Below, piece by piece: positions 36,391-48,907 of a DNA stretch of 64,000 bases. Every line of letters starts with the position of its first letter. Position 1 is the stretch's first letter. The notes under the pieces are model-generated. The model had not been told where the DNA came from. It was given only the letters and a program-made list of their open reading frames with translations, and did no database searches. The DNA comes from Sipunculus nudus (Eukaryota; Annelida; Sipuncula; Golfingiida; Sipunculidae). Position numbers and translations under genes: made by a program. The stretch spans positions 12,016,576 to 12,080,575 of the forward strand of contig CM049309.1 of NCBI GenBank assembly GCA_026874595.1. The letters are read 5' to 3'.

Positions 36391-37150
36391 TTTACAAACT
36401 TTAACAAATATTTGTAATTTGCTCCAGGCGGGGGCATTCGTGTCGTTCTGACATATCTAATTTTTTTTTTACATTTTTCTTACCGTATACCAATCTTCCT
36501 TTCTAAAACAATTCCAGTGACATAATCATGGGCAGAGCATGGCTCATTAGATAATTGGACAACCTTAACATTTTACTGATATTAAGAATTTTGTATCTCT
36601 ATTAATACCTTAACAAGTTACCCAAGGATCATGATGTTCAGCTGACAATCAAACCAATTAAGCAAAACTTTGACGACAGGAATTTCATCATCTGAAAGCC
36701 TTCTTGGGATAAACTAGATCTTGACCTTAGACCTGATGACACCTTCCGTAGGTGATGGGTTGCACATGTGCTAACTGAATCCAATCATTACTGGTCTATA
36801 CAGATTAGAATCAAGGTCAACCATTTTAAACTCCTCTGAGAACTTGGTTGAAACATGTCTATCAAATTTGGGAATAAAATATTAGTTATAATATTCACAA
36901 GAAACCATAAAGATGATGAATTATAATACGGCTGAACTGACTTGTAGAACAAGGTCAAGGTCACCAGTTTTTCGAAATCTTTTAAGAACATGGCAGAAAC
37001 AACTGATGGGTCTAAAACAATATATCTCCCCCAGAGTAGGGGGGGGGGGGTTAATAAAAACACCAAGTTTCAGGATACTAGATGAAACCAAAGTTGAGAA
37101 TCTGACGCCTTTGCTGAAATATGGCAATCTTGGCCGTCTATAAATATAGG
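36391..37150. repeat. ACCTTGACC-type repeat region
   Basis: CTAGATCTTGACCTTAGACC, GAACAAGGTCAAGGTCACC and related words in both orientations mark the same class as 1985-2935. A G-run lies at about 37039-37048. Confidence 0.45.
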
Positions 37151-37269
37151 GGGAAAATAGTCACAGTGAACTAATTTTAGATGTTCAAGTGTTCAAGTCA
37201 GACGTTTTGCTCCTCGGCCAGTAAAGCTTGCTTCACTTGCAACGGATCAGGAGCACTTTTGTGTCTGAT

Positions 37270-37545
37270 GTGAAACTGACCAATCTGTTTAGCCAATGCT
37301 TGACCAATCAGTTGGTAAATTATGTTCGTAAAAAATCAACCAATTTTTAAATCAGACAATTAATTTGGGTAAATGTATGCAACTTAGTTGTCGACCAATA
37401 AAAGTTGGTCAAAATGACCAATCGTTAGGTAAGTGCATCACCAACGAGTTGGGTGAAATTACCAATGTGTTAGTTAAATCTACCAATATCATATCAACCA
37501 ACCAAATTGGTCAAATATTTGACCAACCTGTTTTAGAGTGTAATG
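37270..37545. repeat. ACCAA/TTGGT-rich short palindrome cluster
   Basis: About a dozen GACCAAT, ACCAACC, TTGGTCAAA and similar words alternate in both orientations, such as ACCAAATTGGTCAAATATTT near 37500. A smaller cluster lies at 52665-52790. Confidence 0.55.
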
Positions 37546-38393
37546 CGTACATTCTAGACATATATTAGTATTCATTAAACCTTCAAAGTGTCTTTCGCAT
37601 ATAATCACTCGATCAGCGCTGTAACCCCCGCGCGATTTTGGCAAAAATTACGTATTCTTCAAAGCACTGGAAAAACCAAAATAGACTGCACTTTTCGCGG
37701 ACAATATCGAGTTCTATAACCATTCACTGTATGTATTTTACATACAAACGGTACTTGTTTCTGAATCTAAAAATTAAGATATAATCGATGCTACAGGTCA
37801 GCTTAGCATCATGACCTATGGGTCACTAGTTAATTTATGAGAGAAGGCCTTGTTGTACACATTTTTTCTGTGTACAGTCTTTTTTTCACATCACGTAGAC
37901 CTGTCAAAACTATAAAATCCACTAAAATAAATATATCGTTTATAGTGGGCTGCATGAACCTTAACATCTTTCATACTTTGATCTCATGTTTTTTTGTTAT
38001 GAAGATTCATTGCACTTCTTTTGACACAGGTGTCATGAATTTTAAATTAAGTCCGTCCTAGCTCCAAGGCATATTTTAGTTCGAGCAAACAGACCAGCAC
38101 GTACCTGTGTTTGTTCATGGATCAAGGTCCACACAGAAAACAATAGCAAAGACTGACTTATTTTCGTTAAGACATAGATTATCTCACTGCATAGTGTTTA
38201 GCTATGCGAGTACCCTGTCTACAAGGTACACTTGCACTTTCTGTCTTTCCACGTGCCGCGTATATGCTTTTACGCGTGAAAAATCGCTCATAGGCCTATG
38301 ATCTTGTAGCTGTGGTACACTATCATCTTTTTTGGGGGTGGGGGCTGGGGGGAAAATGGACACAAATGGACAAATGGAAACTGGGTTTAAAGC

Positions 38394-38701
38394 CACGGGC
38401 GTCAATATAAGGGGGGGGGGGGGTAGGGGTATATACCTTTTGAACAAGGGGGATCGTCAATGAAATCATCCCTCTAATATTCAGAGAATAATATCTATAT
38501 ATTGGAAATTTAATATATTTATAATTAGAATTATAGACTGGTTTACCTTGAAATATTATATATCTCAAACTCGCTAAGCATTACCATATACTCTAATCAT
38601 TCCTAACTTTTTAAAAACGTTTACTTAATTGCATTGTATTTGAAATGTGTCACGTCTGCTGGCCATCTCCCTCCACCCTTGAGGTTAAACTGACGCCACT
38701 G
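38394..38701. mobile_element. hAT-type MITE family M1, diverged copy
   Basis: Ends CACGGGCGTCAATATA and TTAAACTGACGCCACTG match the M1 terminal inverted repeats at 5080 and 60384, including the G-run just inside the left end. Flanks TTTAAAGC and CTTAAACG share five of eight bases. Confidence 0.65.
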
Positions 38702-39409
38702 CTTAAACGTACGATGTACGTATACTTGATACGTATACTGAACGTGTGGCATAGCGGCCAGGGCGATTCATCCTGCCAAACATAACAGATGTATAAACTG
38801 AAAGGCGATCTCAAAGATAAAATAATAAGGTCTGGGTGCGCATGTGAAAGATTGATGACACATAAAAGATTTTGAAGGTCATATTAACATTAAATTTTAT
38901 AACCAGTGGTAAATCAAAAGACAGAAATTTAAGTAGCACTCAATATATTCACGATAGTGAAACGTTTGTATTTTTACGAGACTATTGTAAGAGTATAGAG
39001 AAACATGGAAAAGAGCATTTTAGGTTGTTTGAGGCTGTTTAAATATCATGGAATTTAGGAGAATTTAAGAATTCCAAAGTGAAAATTCTTGATACATTCC
39101 AAGGAAAGACCAACATAATTCTTCATTATATTTCCCACACAATGTGTAAGACAGAGAGCCCATCCCACCACTAGCGACCATTGGCCATCTTAAAGGGGAT
39201 TATTCCTGGTTACTGCATCCCAGGGAATTCTGAAAACGTATAGAGAGCTCTGAAATGCACATCTTTGCATGGCTTGTCAGATTATCAATGGCGTTCTGAC
39301 ATTGCAAAGCCGCTGATCTAATAAAGAATAAAAACAGATCGGTATTTCTTCTTGCGCAGTTTGGCCCATTAGAGATCGTGCGTAAATCATTTGGTTGGTT
39401 CCACTGCCC
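38702..39409. other. Intergenic DNA
   Basis: No recognised feature. Confidence 0.4.
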
Positions 39410-41500
39410 AGTCTCCTTGGAACCTGAAATTATGTCTCTGTTACCCATATTCTTCGAGCTTTGGGGCTCCGAAGTACCCCTCAGAAAATTAGAAAAATTT
39501 GATACAAAAGCTCAAGTATCTGAAGAACTAATGCATTGATTACCATGATTCTTTGCATGGATATTAATCATTGTGTTACATCAGTTTCTGCCGGCCTGTT
39601 GGCGCCACCTGTATTTTTTTTAAACGATTTTTTCTCTCTATTTTTGACCACAAAAGATGCAGTCATCTGTTAACAGGGCACAAATTGTAACCGGTGGACC
39701 TGGATTCTTCCCCCTTTACGTCCAGAGAGGTCCGAAAAAGTCTTCTTGGAAACCTAGAATTAGGTCTCTGTTACCCATATTCTTCGAGCTACGGGGCTCT
39801 GAAGTACCCCCCCCCCCCCCCCCAGAAAATTAGAAAAATTTGATACAAAAGCTCAAGTACCTGAAGAACTAATGCATTGATCACCATGATTCTTTGCATG
39901 GATATTAATCATGGAGTGTTACATCAGTTTCTGCAGACTGGTGGCGCCACCTGTATTTTTTAGAATTTTTACGATTTTTTTTCTCTATTTTTGAGATCTT
40001 AAAAGATGCAGTCATCTGTTAACAGGTGACGAATTTTAACCGGTGGACCTGGAATCTTTTCACTTTACATCCAGAGAGGTCCATGAAAAGTCTTCTTGGA
40101 AACCTGGAATTAAGTCTCTGTTACCCATATTCTTCGAGCTTTGGGGCTCCGAAGTACCCCTCAGAAAATTAGAAAAATTTGATACAAAAGCTCAAGTATC
40201 TGAAGAACTAATGCATTGATTACCATGATTCTTTGCATGGATATTAATCATTGTGTTATATCAGTTTCTGCCGGCCTGTTGGCGCCACCTGTATTTTTTT
40301 TTAAACGATTTTTTCTCTCTATTTTTGACCACAAAAGATGCAGTCATCTGTTAACAGGGCACAAATTGTAACCGGTGGACCTGGATTCTTCCCCCTTTAC
40401 GTCCAGAGAGGTCCGAAAAAGTCTTCTTGGAAACCTAGAATTAGGTCTCTGTTACCCATATTCTTCGAGCTACGGGGCTCTGAAGTACCCCCCCCCCCCC
40501 CCAGAAAATTAGAAAAATTTGATACAAAAGCTCAAGTACCTGAAGAACTAATGCATTGATCACCATGATTCTTTGCATGGATATTAATCATGGAGTGTTA
40601 CATCAGTTTCTGCAGACTGGTGGCGCCACCTGTATTTTTTAGAATTTTTACGATTTTTTTTTCTCTATTTTTGAGATCTTAAAAGATGCAGTCATCTGTT
40701 AACAGGTGACGAATTTTAACCGGTGGACCTGGAATCTTTTCACTTTACATCCAGAGAGGTCCATGAAAAGTCTTCTTGGAAACCTGGAATTAAGTCTCTG
40801 TTACCCATATTCTTTGAGCTATGGGGCTCTGAAGTACCCCCCAGAATAATGAAAAATTTGATACAAAAGCTCTCGTTTCTGAGCAACTAATGCATTGATC
40901 ACCACGATTCTTAGCATGCATATTGATCATGGAGTTTTTCATCAGTTTCTGCAGACTGGTGGTGCCACCGGTATTTTTTCAATTTTTCTACTATTTTATT
41001 ATCTATTTTTGAGACCTCAAAAGATGCCGTCATCTGTTAACAGGGCTCAAATTGTAACAACTAGACATAGAATCTCCCCACTTTACATCCAGAGAGGTAC
41101 ATGAAAATTCTCCATGGAAACCTGAAATTAGGTCTCTGTTACCCATATTCTCTGAGCTATTGGGCTTATAAGCACCCCCCATCATAATTAAAAAATTGAT
41201 ACCCAAGCAGGGCACAAATCATAAACATTGGACCTGGAATCTTCTAACCTAAAATCCAGGGAGGTCTATGAAAATCTCCTTGGAAACGTGTTTATAGGTG
41301 TCTGTTACCCATATTTTCTGAGCTATGGGGCTTATAAATAATTGGACGCCTCAGAATAATTAAAAATTTGATACCAAAGTAGGGCACAAATCATAACCTT
41401 TGGGCCGAGAATCTTCTAACTTGACATCCTGAGAGTTCCTCAAAAGTTCCCCCCAGAAACCTGAAATTGGGTCACAGTGAACTATATTCTCAGAGTTTTG
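39410..41500. repeat. Satellite with alternating 330/350-bp units
   Basis: TTACCCATATTCTTCGAGCT recurs at 39441, 39771, 40121, 40452 and 40801, then more weakly at 41139 and 41305. Odd and even units differ in wording, so the higher-order period is 680 bp. 39441-40120 and 40121-40800 are nearly identical. Units contain GGCGCCACCTGTATTTTT. Confidence 0.9.
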
Positions 41501-41510
41501 GGGTATGTTT

Positions 41511-41872
41511 GAGCAACCTAGAAATGATTCAAAATACACACAAATTGCCAGATTACTAATGAAAGGCTGGTTGGTTTGTCATCTGATTTGTTGTGCTTAT
41601 GGGTCTTGATGAACTTAAGCTAATATGCATGAACAATGATGCCGCCTACATTACCTTAATTAGTTGTCTGTGCAAGTACATATTGTCAACCTGTCAGTCG
41701 GCTGAGCGTCATGACCCATGGGTCACTTGTTATTCTTGAAATGGGAAAAATTGAAAAAAAAAACACTACACATTTACATTTTTTTCACATATCCTGAGAT
41801 AAAGGCCAAAATTGTACCTTTTGAGGAACTCCTCATGCCACTTCATTAAACTTATTTCCCGAAATGCCTCCG
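41511..41872 (+). repeat. Dispersed segment B, copy 1
   Basis: Runs from GGGTATGTTTGAGCAACC to CCCGAAATGCCTCCGTC and is nearly identical to 44965-45336. It includes AGCGTCATGACCCATGGGTC near 41704. Confidence 0.85.
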
Positions 41873-41952
41873 TCGTCCCCCATGGGTCTTATTAACCTTT
41901 ATTTTTATTATTGGGGAAAATAACCACGTGCGATTTTTAAATGTTTACGTTA

Positions 41953-42247
41953 GTTTAACTTAATATGTACATCTAGAATTCCCTTCCTATTTCGGACAAC
42001 GTCAGATAAGCCCGCCGTCATCTTGCCTCGGTATACCGCACCTTTGGTCTTAGGTGTGTGATCCTCCCTATACCGAAGAACCGCCGAAAGGCGCACTCGT
42101 TTGTGAGAGAAACACGGCTTCGGGACAGCCTTCATATTGAGCCTGCAGAACGCTCATCCTTTGGCCAGAAATACCTCGCAGCTCCCAACCTAAGATTTCA
42201 ATTCACGATCTCCCAGCTTTGAAGGTAAGTCCTATGCTCAGCCGATT
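41953..42247 (-). mobile_element. tRNA-derived SINE (family S1), copy 2
   Basis: Body colinear with 10984-11333 on the minus strand: TTTCGGAC, GTATACCG, CGCACTCGTTTGTGAGAGAA, GCCTGCAGA and GATCTCCCAGCTTT. The tRNA-like head is degraded, so the box A match is poor. Confidence 0.7.
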
Positions 42248-42574
42248 ATATTTACCTACTTTATAAAGATGTTTTGCCTCTTGTTTATAGGGAATGAATG
42301 CCATTACATAAGCTTACTATCAGTAGCACTATAGACATTACAGATTTACCTAATATAGACACACTCACAGGCAACTTATAAACCCATGCAGGTATTAAAG
42401 TACAATCTGTTTTAGGACAAGTTCACACTATCAGCTGATTTGTATTTTGAATGCCGCAGCGTTTCGATCCCGCTAGCTGAGTTGTTTGGTGAGTAATCAG
42501 TTAACTTGCCTATTATCATTATTCAAAAATATAAAGATGATTAAATCAGTAAGCATTGTGTTTTATACACGGTT

Positions 42575-42639
42575 TTATTATTATTACTATTATTATTATT
42601 ATTATTATAATTATTATTATAATTATTATTATTATTATA

Positions 42640-42689
<50 letters not shown>

Positions 42690-42745
42690 CTTCATTATTC
42701 AAATTTTGATTATGATTATTATTATTATTGGATCCCCAATCTGAG
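42575..42745. repeat. (TTA)n microsatellite
   Basis: About 120 bp of ATT/TTA with few interruptions, then a short outlier. It creates artificial poly-Tyr and poly-Ile frames. Confidence 0.95.
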
Positions 42746-42765
42746 AAGTCGGGATTATTATGATC

Positions 42766-42778
42766 GGTAGTAGTAGTA

Positions 42779-42815
<37 letters not shown>

Positions 42816-43065
42816 AAATAGTAGTAGTAGTAGTAGTAGTATAAGTAGTAATAGTAGTAGTAGAAGTAGTAGTAATAGTAGTAGTAGTAACAACAGCAGC
42901 AGTGGTAATAGTAATAGAAGTAGTAGTCGTAGTAGTAGTAGTAGAAGTAGTAGAATAGTAGTAGAAGTTGTAGTAGCAGGAGTAGCAGTAGCAGTAGCAG
43001 TAGGAGTAGTAGTGGTTGTATTAGCAGTATCATTGGTAGTTGTAGTATTAGTCGAAGTAGCAGTG
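42766..43065. repeat. (TAG)n microsatellite, degenerating
   Basis: GTAGTAGTAGTA-type array with more GCA and GTT variants toward the right end, about 300 bp. It directly follows the TTA array after about 20 bp of unique DNA. Confidence 0.95.
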
Positions 43066-43869
43066 GTTGCAGAACCTGAATATATATATACTACCTGAAA
43101 ATAATTTTTTTGGACCAATATATGGAGCAGAAGGCCGATTAATTTATATTTATATATAGAAAAAAACTCCATAGAGGGAAATAATTAGAAATTATGTTAA
43201 CAGTTGTGTGAAACTCGATATCAATTTTAGTTGTTTAAAAGACATCTAGACAAGATTTATAGGACCACGTGACCTGTGCATGCGTTCTTACGATCGGTCC
43301 TGCCTCCCATAAATTACTTCATGAATGATCTATCTCGTTCTCATTGTACCTCTAGGGCTGATCTTATACTCATCTTAACTTATTTATGGAGTATGTCCTA
43401 TATCTAGCCACCTTGAACCCTGGTTACTTATTTTGTCTATTTAAACACTGGGGTGGATCCAGGCTTTTGGGAAGGGTGTAAGGGGCTATTGAAGAATCGA
43501 GAAAACATTAAATGGAATGTAGAATGCAAAACTTGAGTTACGGGCTTTTCTTAATCCGTTACCAGCGATAACTAACGATGCATGCAGTTAATTAACCTGT
43601 GTTTACCCAGATATAAATATATACTAGTTATCCATAAATAATTAGAAATCGAGGCTTAGGACTTTAAATTCAGAGTTTATTTAATATATTTATAAAGACA
43701 AGGCCTTTATGATCACGCTAAAAATGGTTAAGTGTAAGGTTGATTAGCTAGTTAATCCGATAGAGTTTAACCAAATGAGGCATAAACATAGTAATAATAT
43801 CCTTAATGTACCATGCAACGGCAGAAGTCTACATGGATGTTTAATGAAAATTATAATAATAATAATAAT

Positions 43870-43921
<52 letters not shown>

Positions 43922-44037
43922 CATTATCATGTGAAATAGGATATACAATGAAAATGGTAGTTCTAATATTCTAACATAACTCATTTTTTATCTCAGGAAG
44001 TTAAAAATCTGTTGGTGCTGCTGCTTTATGAGGGAAA
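43066..44037. other. Gene B upstream flank
   Basis: (AAT)n at about 43853-43920. A TTTTTTATCTCAG acceptor-like sequence ends at 43996 and might begin the start-exon block. No TATA or initiator call is supportable. Confidence 0.4.
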
Positions 44038-44052
44038 ATGGGCGAAACCTCT
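44038..44052 (+). pseudogene. Gene B exon 1, candidate start exon (MGETS)
   Basis: ATG in good context (A at -3, G at +4), with an in-frame TGA three codons upstream, five codons, then donor TCT|GTAAGT in phase 0. It joins in frame to exon 2, as the short first coding exon of vertebrate SLC2A1 does. However, the downstream sequence, and probably the exon itself, belongs to dispersed family R2, so the match could be chance. Intron 1 (2446 bp) is almost all duplicated repeat DNA. Confidence 0.4.
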
Positions 44053-44202
44053 GTAAGTATAAGGCACTGTGTTACTGCCGGGAATACTTGTCTCAACTGT
44101 CAAACCTAAAAATAAAAAATAAATTGTTATTTTTCAAGGTAACAACTTCTGTTTATGTTTCACGTGCGCGTGCTTACAATTTATGACTTATACGGTGATG
44201 TT

Positions 44203-44835
44203 CTTACTTCAAAACCACCCATGTTTATTTAGACTAATTAGACTTGAAACAATTCTTATCCAACATTTTTGAACCGATCATATTACCCTCTTCAACTCAT
44301 TTTTGCCTACGCCGCTGCTGTATTAAGAAGCCCGGTGCATTGTGGGCTTTATATTTCGTGGCAAAGTCCGATTCTGCGGAGTGTGAGTGGCTTGTCGATA
44401 TTTTGCGTTTTTATACGCAATTAATTAATTCTTCGACGGGACATGGGTCTATATAGCTTGTGATATGCCATACTAACGGCCCGTCTGTCCGTACGTTAAC
44501 TTTAAGTGTCGCCAAGAAAACTACCAAGGCTATGATGGATTTTCACGAAATCCACTTTAACTACTTATGAATTGATTATTTCGCCTAGTCAAAATCTACG
44601 CATATGTAAAAAGGTTAGATTTCATAAGGCTTCTTTGTGGTATCGCCTGGATAACTTACCAGAATATCATGGATTGTGATGCAACTTAACTGAAATATAT
44701 ACCAAAAGTATATCTCGCCATGGATTTTCGGGGAAATCCATGCTTATTTAATGAGGTCAGAGGTCCCTAGGCTTTGGTGGTGCCTTAATGACAAAAAATA
44801 ATCACATAGTATCCTTTCAGGAAATATATTATATA

Positions 44836-44876
<41 letters not shown>

Positions 44877-44965
44877 ATTATTATTATTATTAAGATACAG
44901 TGATGGTTATATAAAAGCAGACTGGTAAATATTTGGAGGTAAAAGTATATTCTTTTCTTTGATTG
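44203..44965 (+). repeat. Segment A, copy 1 (R2 part, M3 end, microsatellite)
   Basis: Nearly identical to 45337-46120 at an offset of 1134 bp. Contains part of an R2 copy, an M3-like end and a (TA)n(TTA)n tract. The two copies flank segment B copy 2. Confidence 0.9.
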
Positions 44966-45336
44966 GGTATGTTTGAGCAACCTAGAAATGATGCAAAATA
45001 CACACAAATTGCCAGATTCCTAATGAAAGGCTGGTTGGTTTGTCATCAGATTTGTTGTGCTTATGGGTCTTGATGAACTTAAGCTAATATGCATGAACAA
45101 TGATGCCGCCTACATTACCTTAATTAGTTGTCTGTGCAAGGACATATTGTCAACCTGTCAGTCGGCTGAGCGTCATGACCCATGGGTCACTTGTTATTCT
45201 TGAAATGGGAAAAAAAAAAAAAAAAAACTACACATTTACATTTTTTTCACATATCCTGAGATAAAGGCCAAAATTGTACCTTTTGAGGAATTCCTCATGC
45301 CACTTCATTATACTTATTCCCCGAAATGCCTCTGTC
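44965..45336 (+). repeat. Dispersed segment B, copy 2
   Basis: Nearly identical to 41511-41872, including the A-run and AGCGTCATGACCCATGGGTC. It lies exactly between the two copies of segment A. Confidence 0.9.
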
Positions 45337-45972
45337 CTTACTTCAAAACCACCCATGTTTATTTAGACTAATTAGACTTGAAACAATTCTTATCCAACAT
45401 TTTTGAACCGATCATATTACCCTCTTCAACACATTTTTGCCTACGCCGCTGCTGTATTAAGAAGCCCGGTGCATTGTGGGCTTTATATTTCGTGGCAAAG
45501 TCCGATTCTGCGGAGTGTGAGTGGCTTGTCGATATTTTGCGTTTTTATACGCAATTAATTAATTCTTCGACGGGACATGGGTCTATATAGCTTGTGATAT
45601 GCCATACTAACGGCCCGTCTGTCCGTACGTTAACTTTAAGTGTCGCCAAGATAACTACCAAGGCTATGATGGATTTTCACGAAATCCACTTTAACTACTT
45701 ATGAATTGATTATTTCGCCTAGTCAAAATCTACGCATATGTAAAAAGGTTAGATTTCATAAGGCTTCTTTGTGGTATCGCCTGGATAACTTACCAGAATA
45801 TCATGGATTGTGATGCAACTTAACTGAAATATATAGCAAAAGTATATATCGCCATGGATTTTCGGGGAAATCCATGCTTATTAAATGAGGTCAGAGGTCC
45901 CTAGGCTTTGGTGGTGCCTTAATGACAAAAAATAATCACATCGTATCCTTTCAGGAAATATATTATATATAA

Positions 45973-46021
<49 letters not shown>

Positions 46022-46120
46022 CATTATTATTATTATTATTATTATTAAGATACAGAGATGGTTATATAAAAGCAGACTGATAAATATTTGGAGGTAAAAG
46101 TATATTCTTTTCTTTGATTG
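45337..46120 (+). repeat. Segment A, copy 2
   Basis: Second copy of 44203-44965; differences are a few substitutions and microsatellite length. Both contain the same 70-residue frame (44244, 45378), which is repeat sequence rather than a gene. Confidence 0.9.
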
Positions 46121-46498
46121 ACTCTCAGATATTATATAATTGCTGTCAAGTGACATAATTTCCAAGTTGCCGGTGTGGCATATCGCTGCCAACAAAAATA
46201 AAATAAGTATTATCGATCAATCATCGGTTATATTGTTTGCTGAAATGACCCTGGCATCGGAACTTGTTTAATCCCTGAACCTTTAGAACCATGACTCAGC
46301 ATATTTTACATGTTTTACATATTTTATCATATTGCCCCTATGATCATATGAAGATTTAAACGAAACCCCATTATGAAAAAGGTAAAATAAAATGTCTTCT
46401 CTACAACAATCAATTAACAACCCCATGAAATTAATCTCTAGCGCCATTTAACAGTTTTTTTATATAAAAATATCTAATAAATATCTAATTTATTACAG

Positions 46499-46597
46499 CA
46501 AGGCGTGACGGGCCGTCTACTGCTCGCTATATCAACATCCATATTAGGCATGTACTCTTTCGGATACAACACCGGCGTCATAAACAACCCACAGGCG
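46499..46597 (+). pseudogene. Gene B exon 2, helix 1
   Basis: 99 nt after ATTACAG, donor GCG|GTATGT, phase 0. Encodes [20 protein letters not shown] and then [13 protein letters not shown], very close to the GLUT first-helix consensus. The 1391-bp intron holds a (TTA)n tract (about 46930-46980) and an ACCTTGACC-type repeat (about 47520-47820). Confidence 0.88.
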
Positions 46598-47988
46598 GTA
46601 TGTATCTAGAGAGGATCCTTTTGAGTCCTTTTATTGTTCTTACCTTGCAGTTTTACATCAGTTTACATCGTCTATTTTTTAATTTCATGTTTATATCATC
46701 CATATTTATATATAATACTTTTGAGGTTACCGAAGGTCTTGTTTTATGCCACAAATTTGTTAACCATTGTCGAATGTTCCACATATCTAAATTATTAAAA
46801 AAATATTAAATAAAGAAAAACAGAAGAAAACTATTCACTTTCCATTTTCATCTTCCCTTTTAATAAAAATGTTGACGCATGCATAGTGGATTACCCATAG
46901 TGCTTATGATAATAAAGAGAACAAGAACATTATTATTTTTATTATTATAATTATTATTATTATTATTATTATTATTATCACTTTATTAAAGTCCATTCAA
47001 CAGACTTCTGCCCGCCTGTTTTTTTTTTCTATGGACCATTTTATTAGTTATATTTTAAGGAGATAAATGGGCCTCAATTTCCACAAGCGCAATAAACACC
47101 TACCTTACACATTATGAAAGAAACAGTATTAATTTCAAAATTTGAGAAAACACTCTGTTTTTTACAACATGTCAACCACACTTGGCGGTCAAGGTCATTG
47201 ATCACATGCCAGCAGTCTCAGTTGAGAGCTGCTGATTCGATAAAGGCATGTAAACACGCTAAAACTGTAACTATCCCAAACAAAGATGGCTACTCATGCA
47301 GGGGCTTATCTGATCTTTTAGGTAATTGGAAAGACCTAAATGGTTGTGAAATATACCCTGGAGATTTATTTTAAAATTCTTGATTGTCATATTAGGCCAT
47401 CACTTCCATTTGCATCGGAAATTATGGAAAAATATATACTTTTAAGAATGTTACCTCTAGAAAACTTGTGGACACAGAATCCGTGGAATAGAATATTATT
47501 ATTATTATTATAACCGGTGGAAATTTGGTCTGTCGACGTCGGTGTGGTCCGAAATCGTCTGTATATTCCTGTGAACTTTAGAACGACAACGTATTTTCAT
47601 GAAATACGAAATTTAAATTATTTCTACCAATATCTCGGAAAAGTTTGAAACCGATGACCTCGACCTTCATTACCAAGGTCAAATACCGAAAGAGAGGTAA
47701 AGCATATTTTAAACTAAAATGTGAAACACTATTTGTTTCAACCAAGTTCTTTGAAGAGTTCTAAAACTGGTGACCTTGACCTGGATCTTCTAGGTCAAAC
47801 AGCAGGGGATAAAAACAAATTCATTCTAGTTTGTATTATTATTATTATTATTTACAACGAAGAACAAGTGTTTAAGACCTACATAATAATAGTGGTATTC
47901 ACAGTAGGAGCATTCAGTAGAAACCGCAGCATTAGCAAAACTAACAGAAGTAGCAACAGTAGCACTAGCTGTGGTAGTGATCTTGCAG

Positions 47989-48149
47989 GTGATTCAACAT
48001 TTCATCAATGAGACGTACATGCGGAGGAAGAACCGTCCGATAGATGACAACACCTTGACCCTGCTGTGGGCCCTCACTGTCGCCATCATGGCGGTCGGTG
48101 GTATGATCGGTGGCTTTTTAGGGGGATGGTGGGCGGATAAATTTGGCAG
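47989..48149 (+). pseudogene. Gene B exon 3, outer loop 1 and helix 2
   Basis: 161 nt after CTTGCAG, donor GGC AG|GTAGGA, as in gene A exon 4. Encodes VIQHFINETY, a hydrophobic helix and GWWADKFGR. The sequon NET falls at residues 45-47 of the model. The 2519-bp intron contains an R2 copy and a composite element (48908-50135). Confidence 0.9.
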
Positions 48150-48424
48150 GTAGGAAGCACTTCGGGAGCTCAATATTCCTCCAACGTTTACATGTGAATG
48201 AATTAAGAACTGACATCTTTTTATTTAAATAAAAGTAAAATAACTATTTGAGCTGAACAGTAAGCATAATCATAAAGGAACGTGTTTTTTAAAGCTTGAA
48301 TGTGGAACGTTCAAAATTAACTTCAATTTTTTTTTACACCAAAGGTCGTGCACTGCATGGTTGTTTGCTATTTGACGTTTCAATTTAAATTTACAATCAG
48401 TCTAACTCAGATCTGTAAAACTGC

Positions 48425-48840
48425 GTTCATTTGGAAGCGATCAGGCAGAGCCAGCTCCTCGTGCTGGATGCACCCTTCCGCCAGAGGTCGTTCCTTTTCA
48501 AAACCTCTCTCTTTGAGCTCGGCACTGTGGGATGGCCGGGATTTCTTTTCTCAAATGTCAAACTTGAACACTTACTTTTTACATTTCTCATACTTACGCT
48601 TTCTTGTGTTAACAAAATAGTATTTGTACGGTTAAATCCTTACCACAAAAAACACCCAATTTTATCTAATTGCCTTAAAATTATTATCATCCAACTACAT
48701 TAGCCTCTTCACTACATTTATACCTACGCCGGTGGTGTACATTTAAGTCCCGGTGCAGTGTGGGGCTTGAATTTCAATACCCATAATCCCTTTCCCGTAG
48801 AACGGTACTTTTGTTAGTTTGATTCTGCGAAGCGTGCGCT
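48425..48840 (+). repeat. Dispersed family R2, full plus-strand copy
   Basis: Contains CGCCAGAGGTCGTTCCTTTT, AAAACCTCTCTC, GGCACTGTGGGATGGCCGGG, CTCAAATGTCAAACTT and GCAGTGTGGGGCTTGAATTT. Useful as the reference that shows gene B exon 1 sits in R2 sequence. Confidence 0.7.
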
Positions 48841-48907
48841 CAAACAAACATGAAAAAATATAGATGCCTAGGTTCATAAAAAAGGTATACTAGCAGGACA
48901 TATATCA

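Noticed and set aside
39410-41500. CRISPR-like array
   Set aside because: Units are 330-350 bp without short repeat/spacer structure; this is eukaryotic satellite DNA.
42486-43172. Long frames of poly-Tyr, poly-Leu, poly-Ser and poly-Ile
   Set aside because: Direct translations of the TTA and TAG microsatellites on both strands.
44244-45590. Two identical 70-residue frames
   Set aside because: They are the same R2 repeat sequence in the two copies of duplicated segment A, not a gene family.
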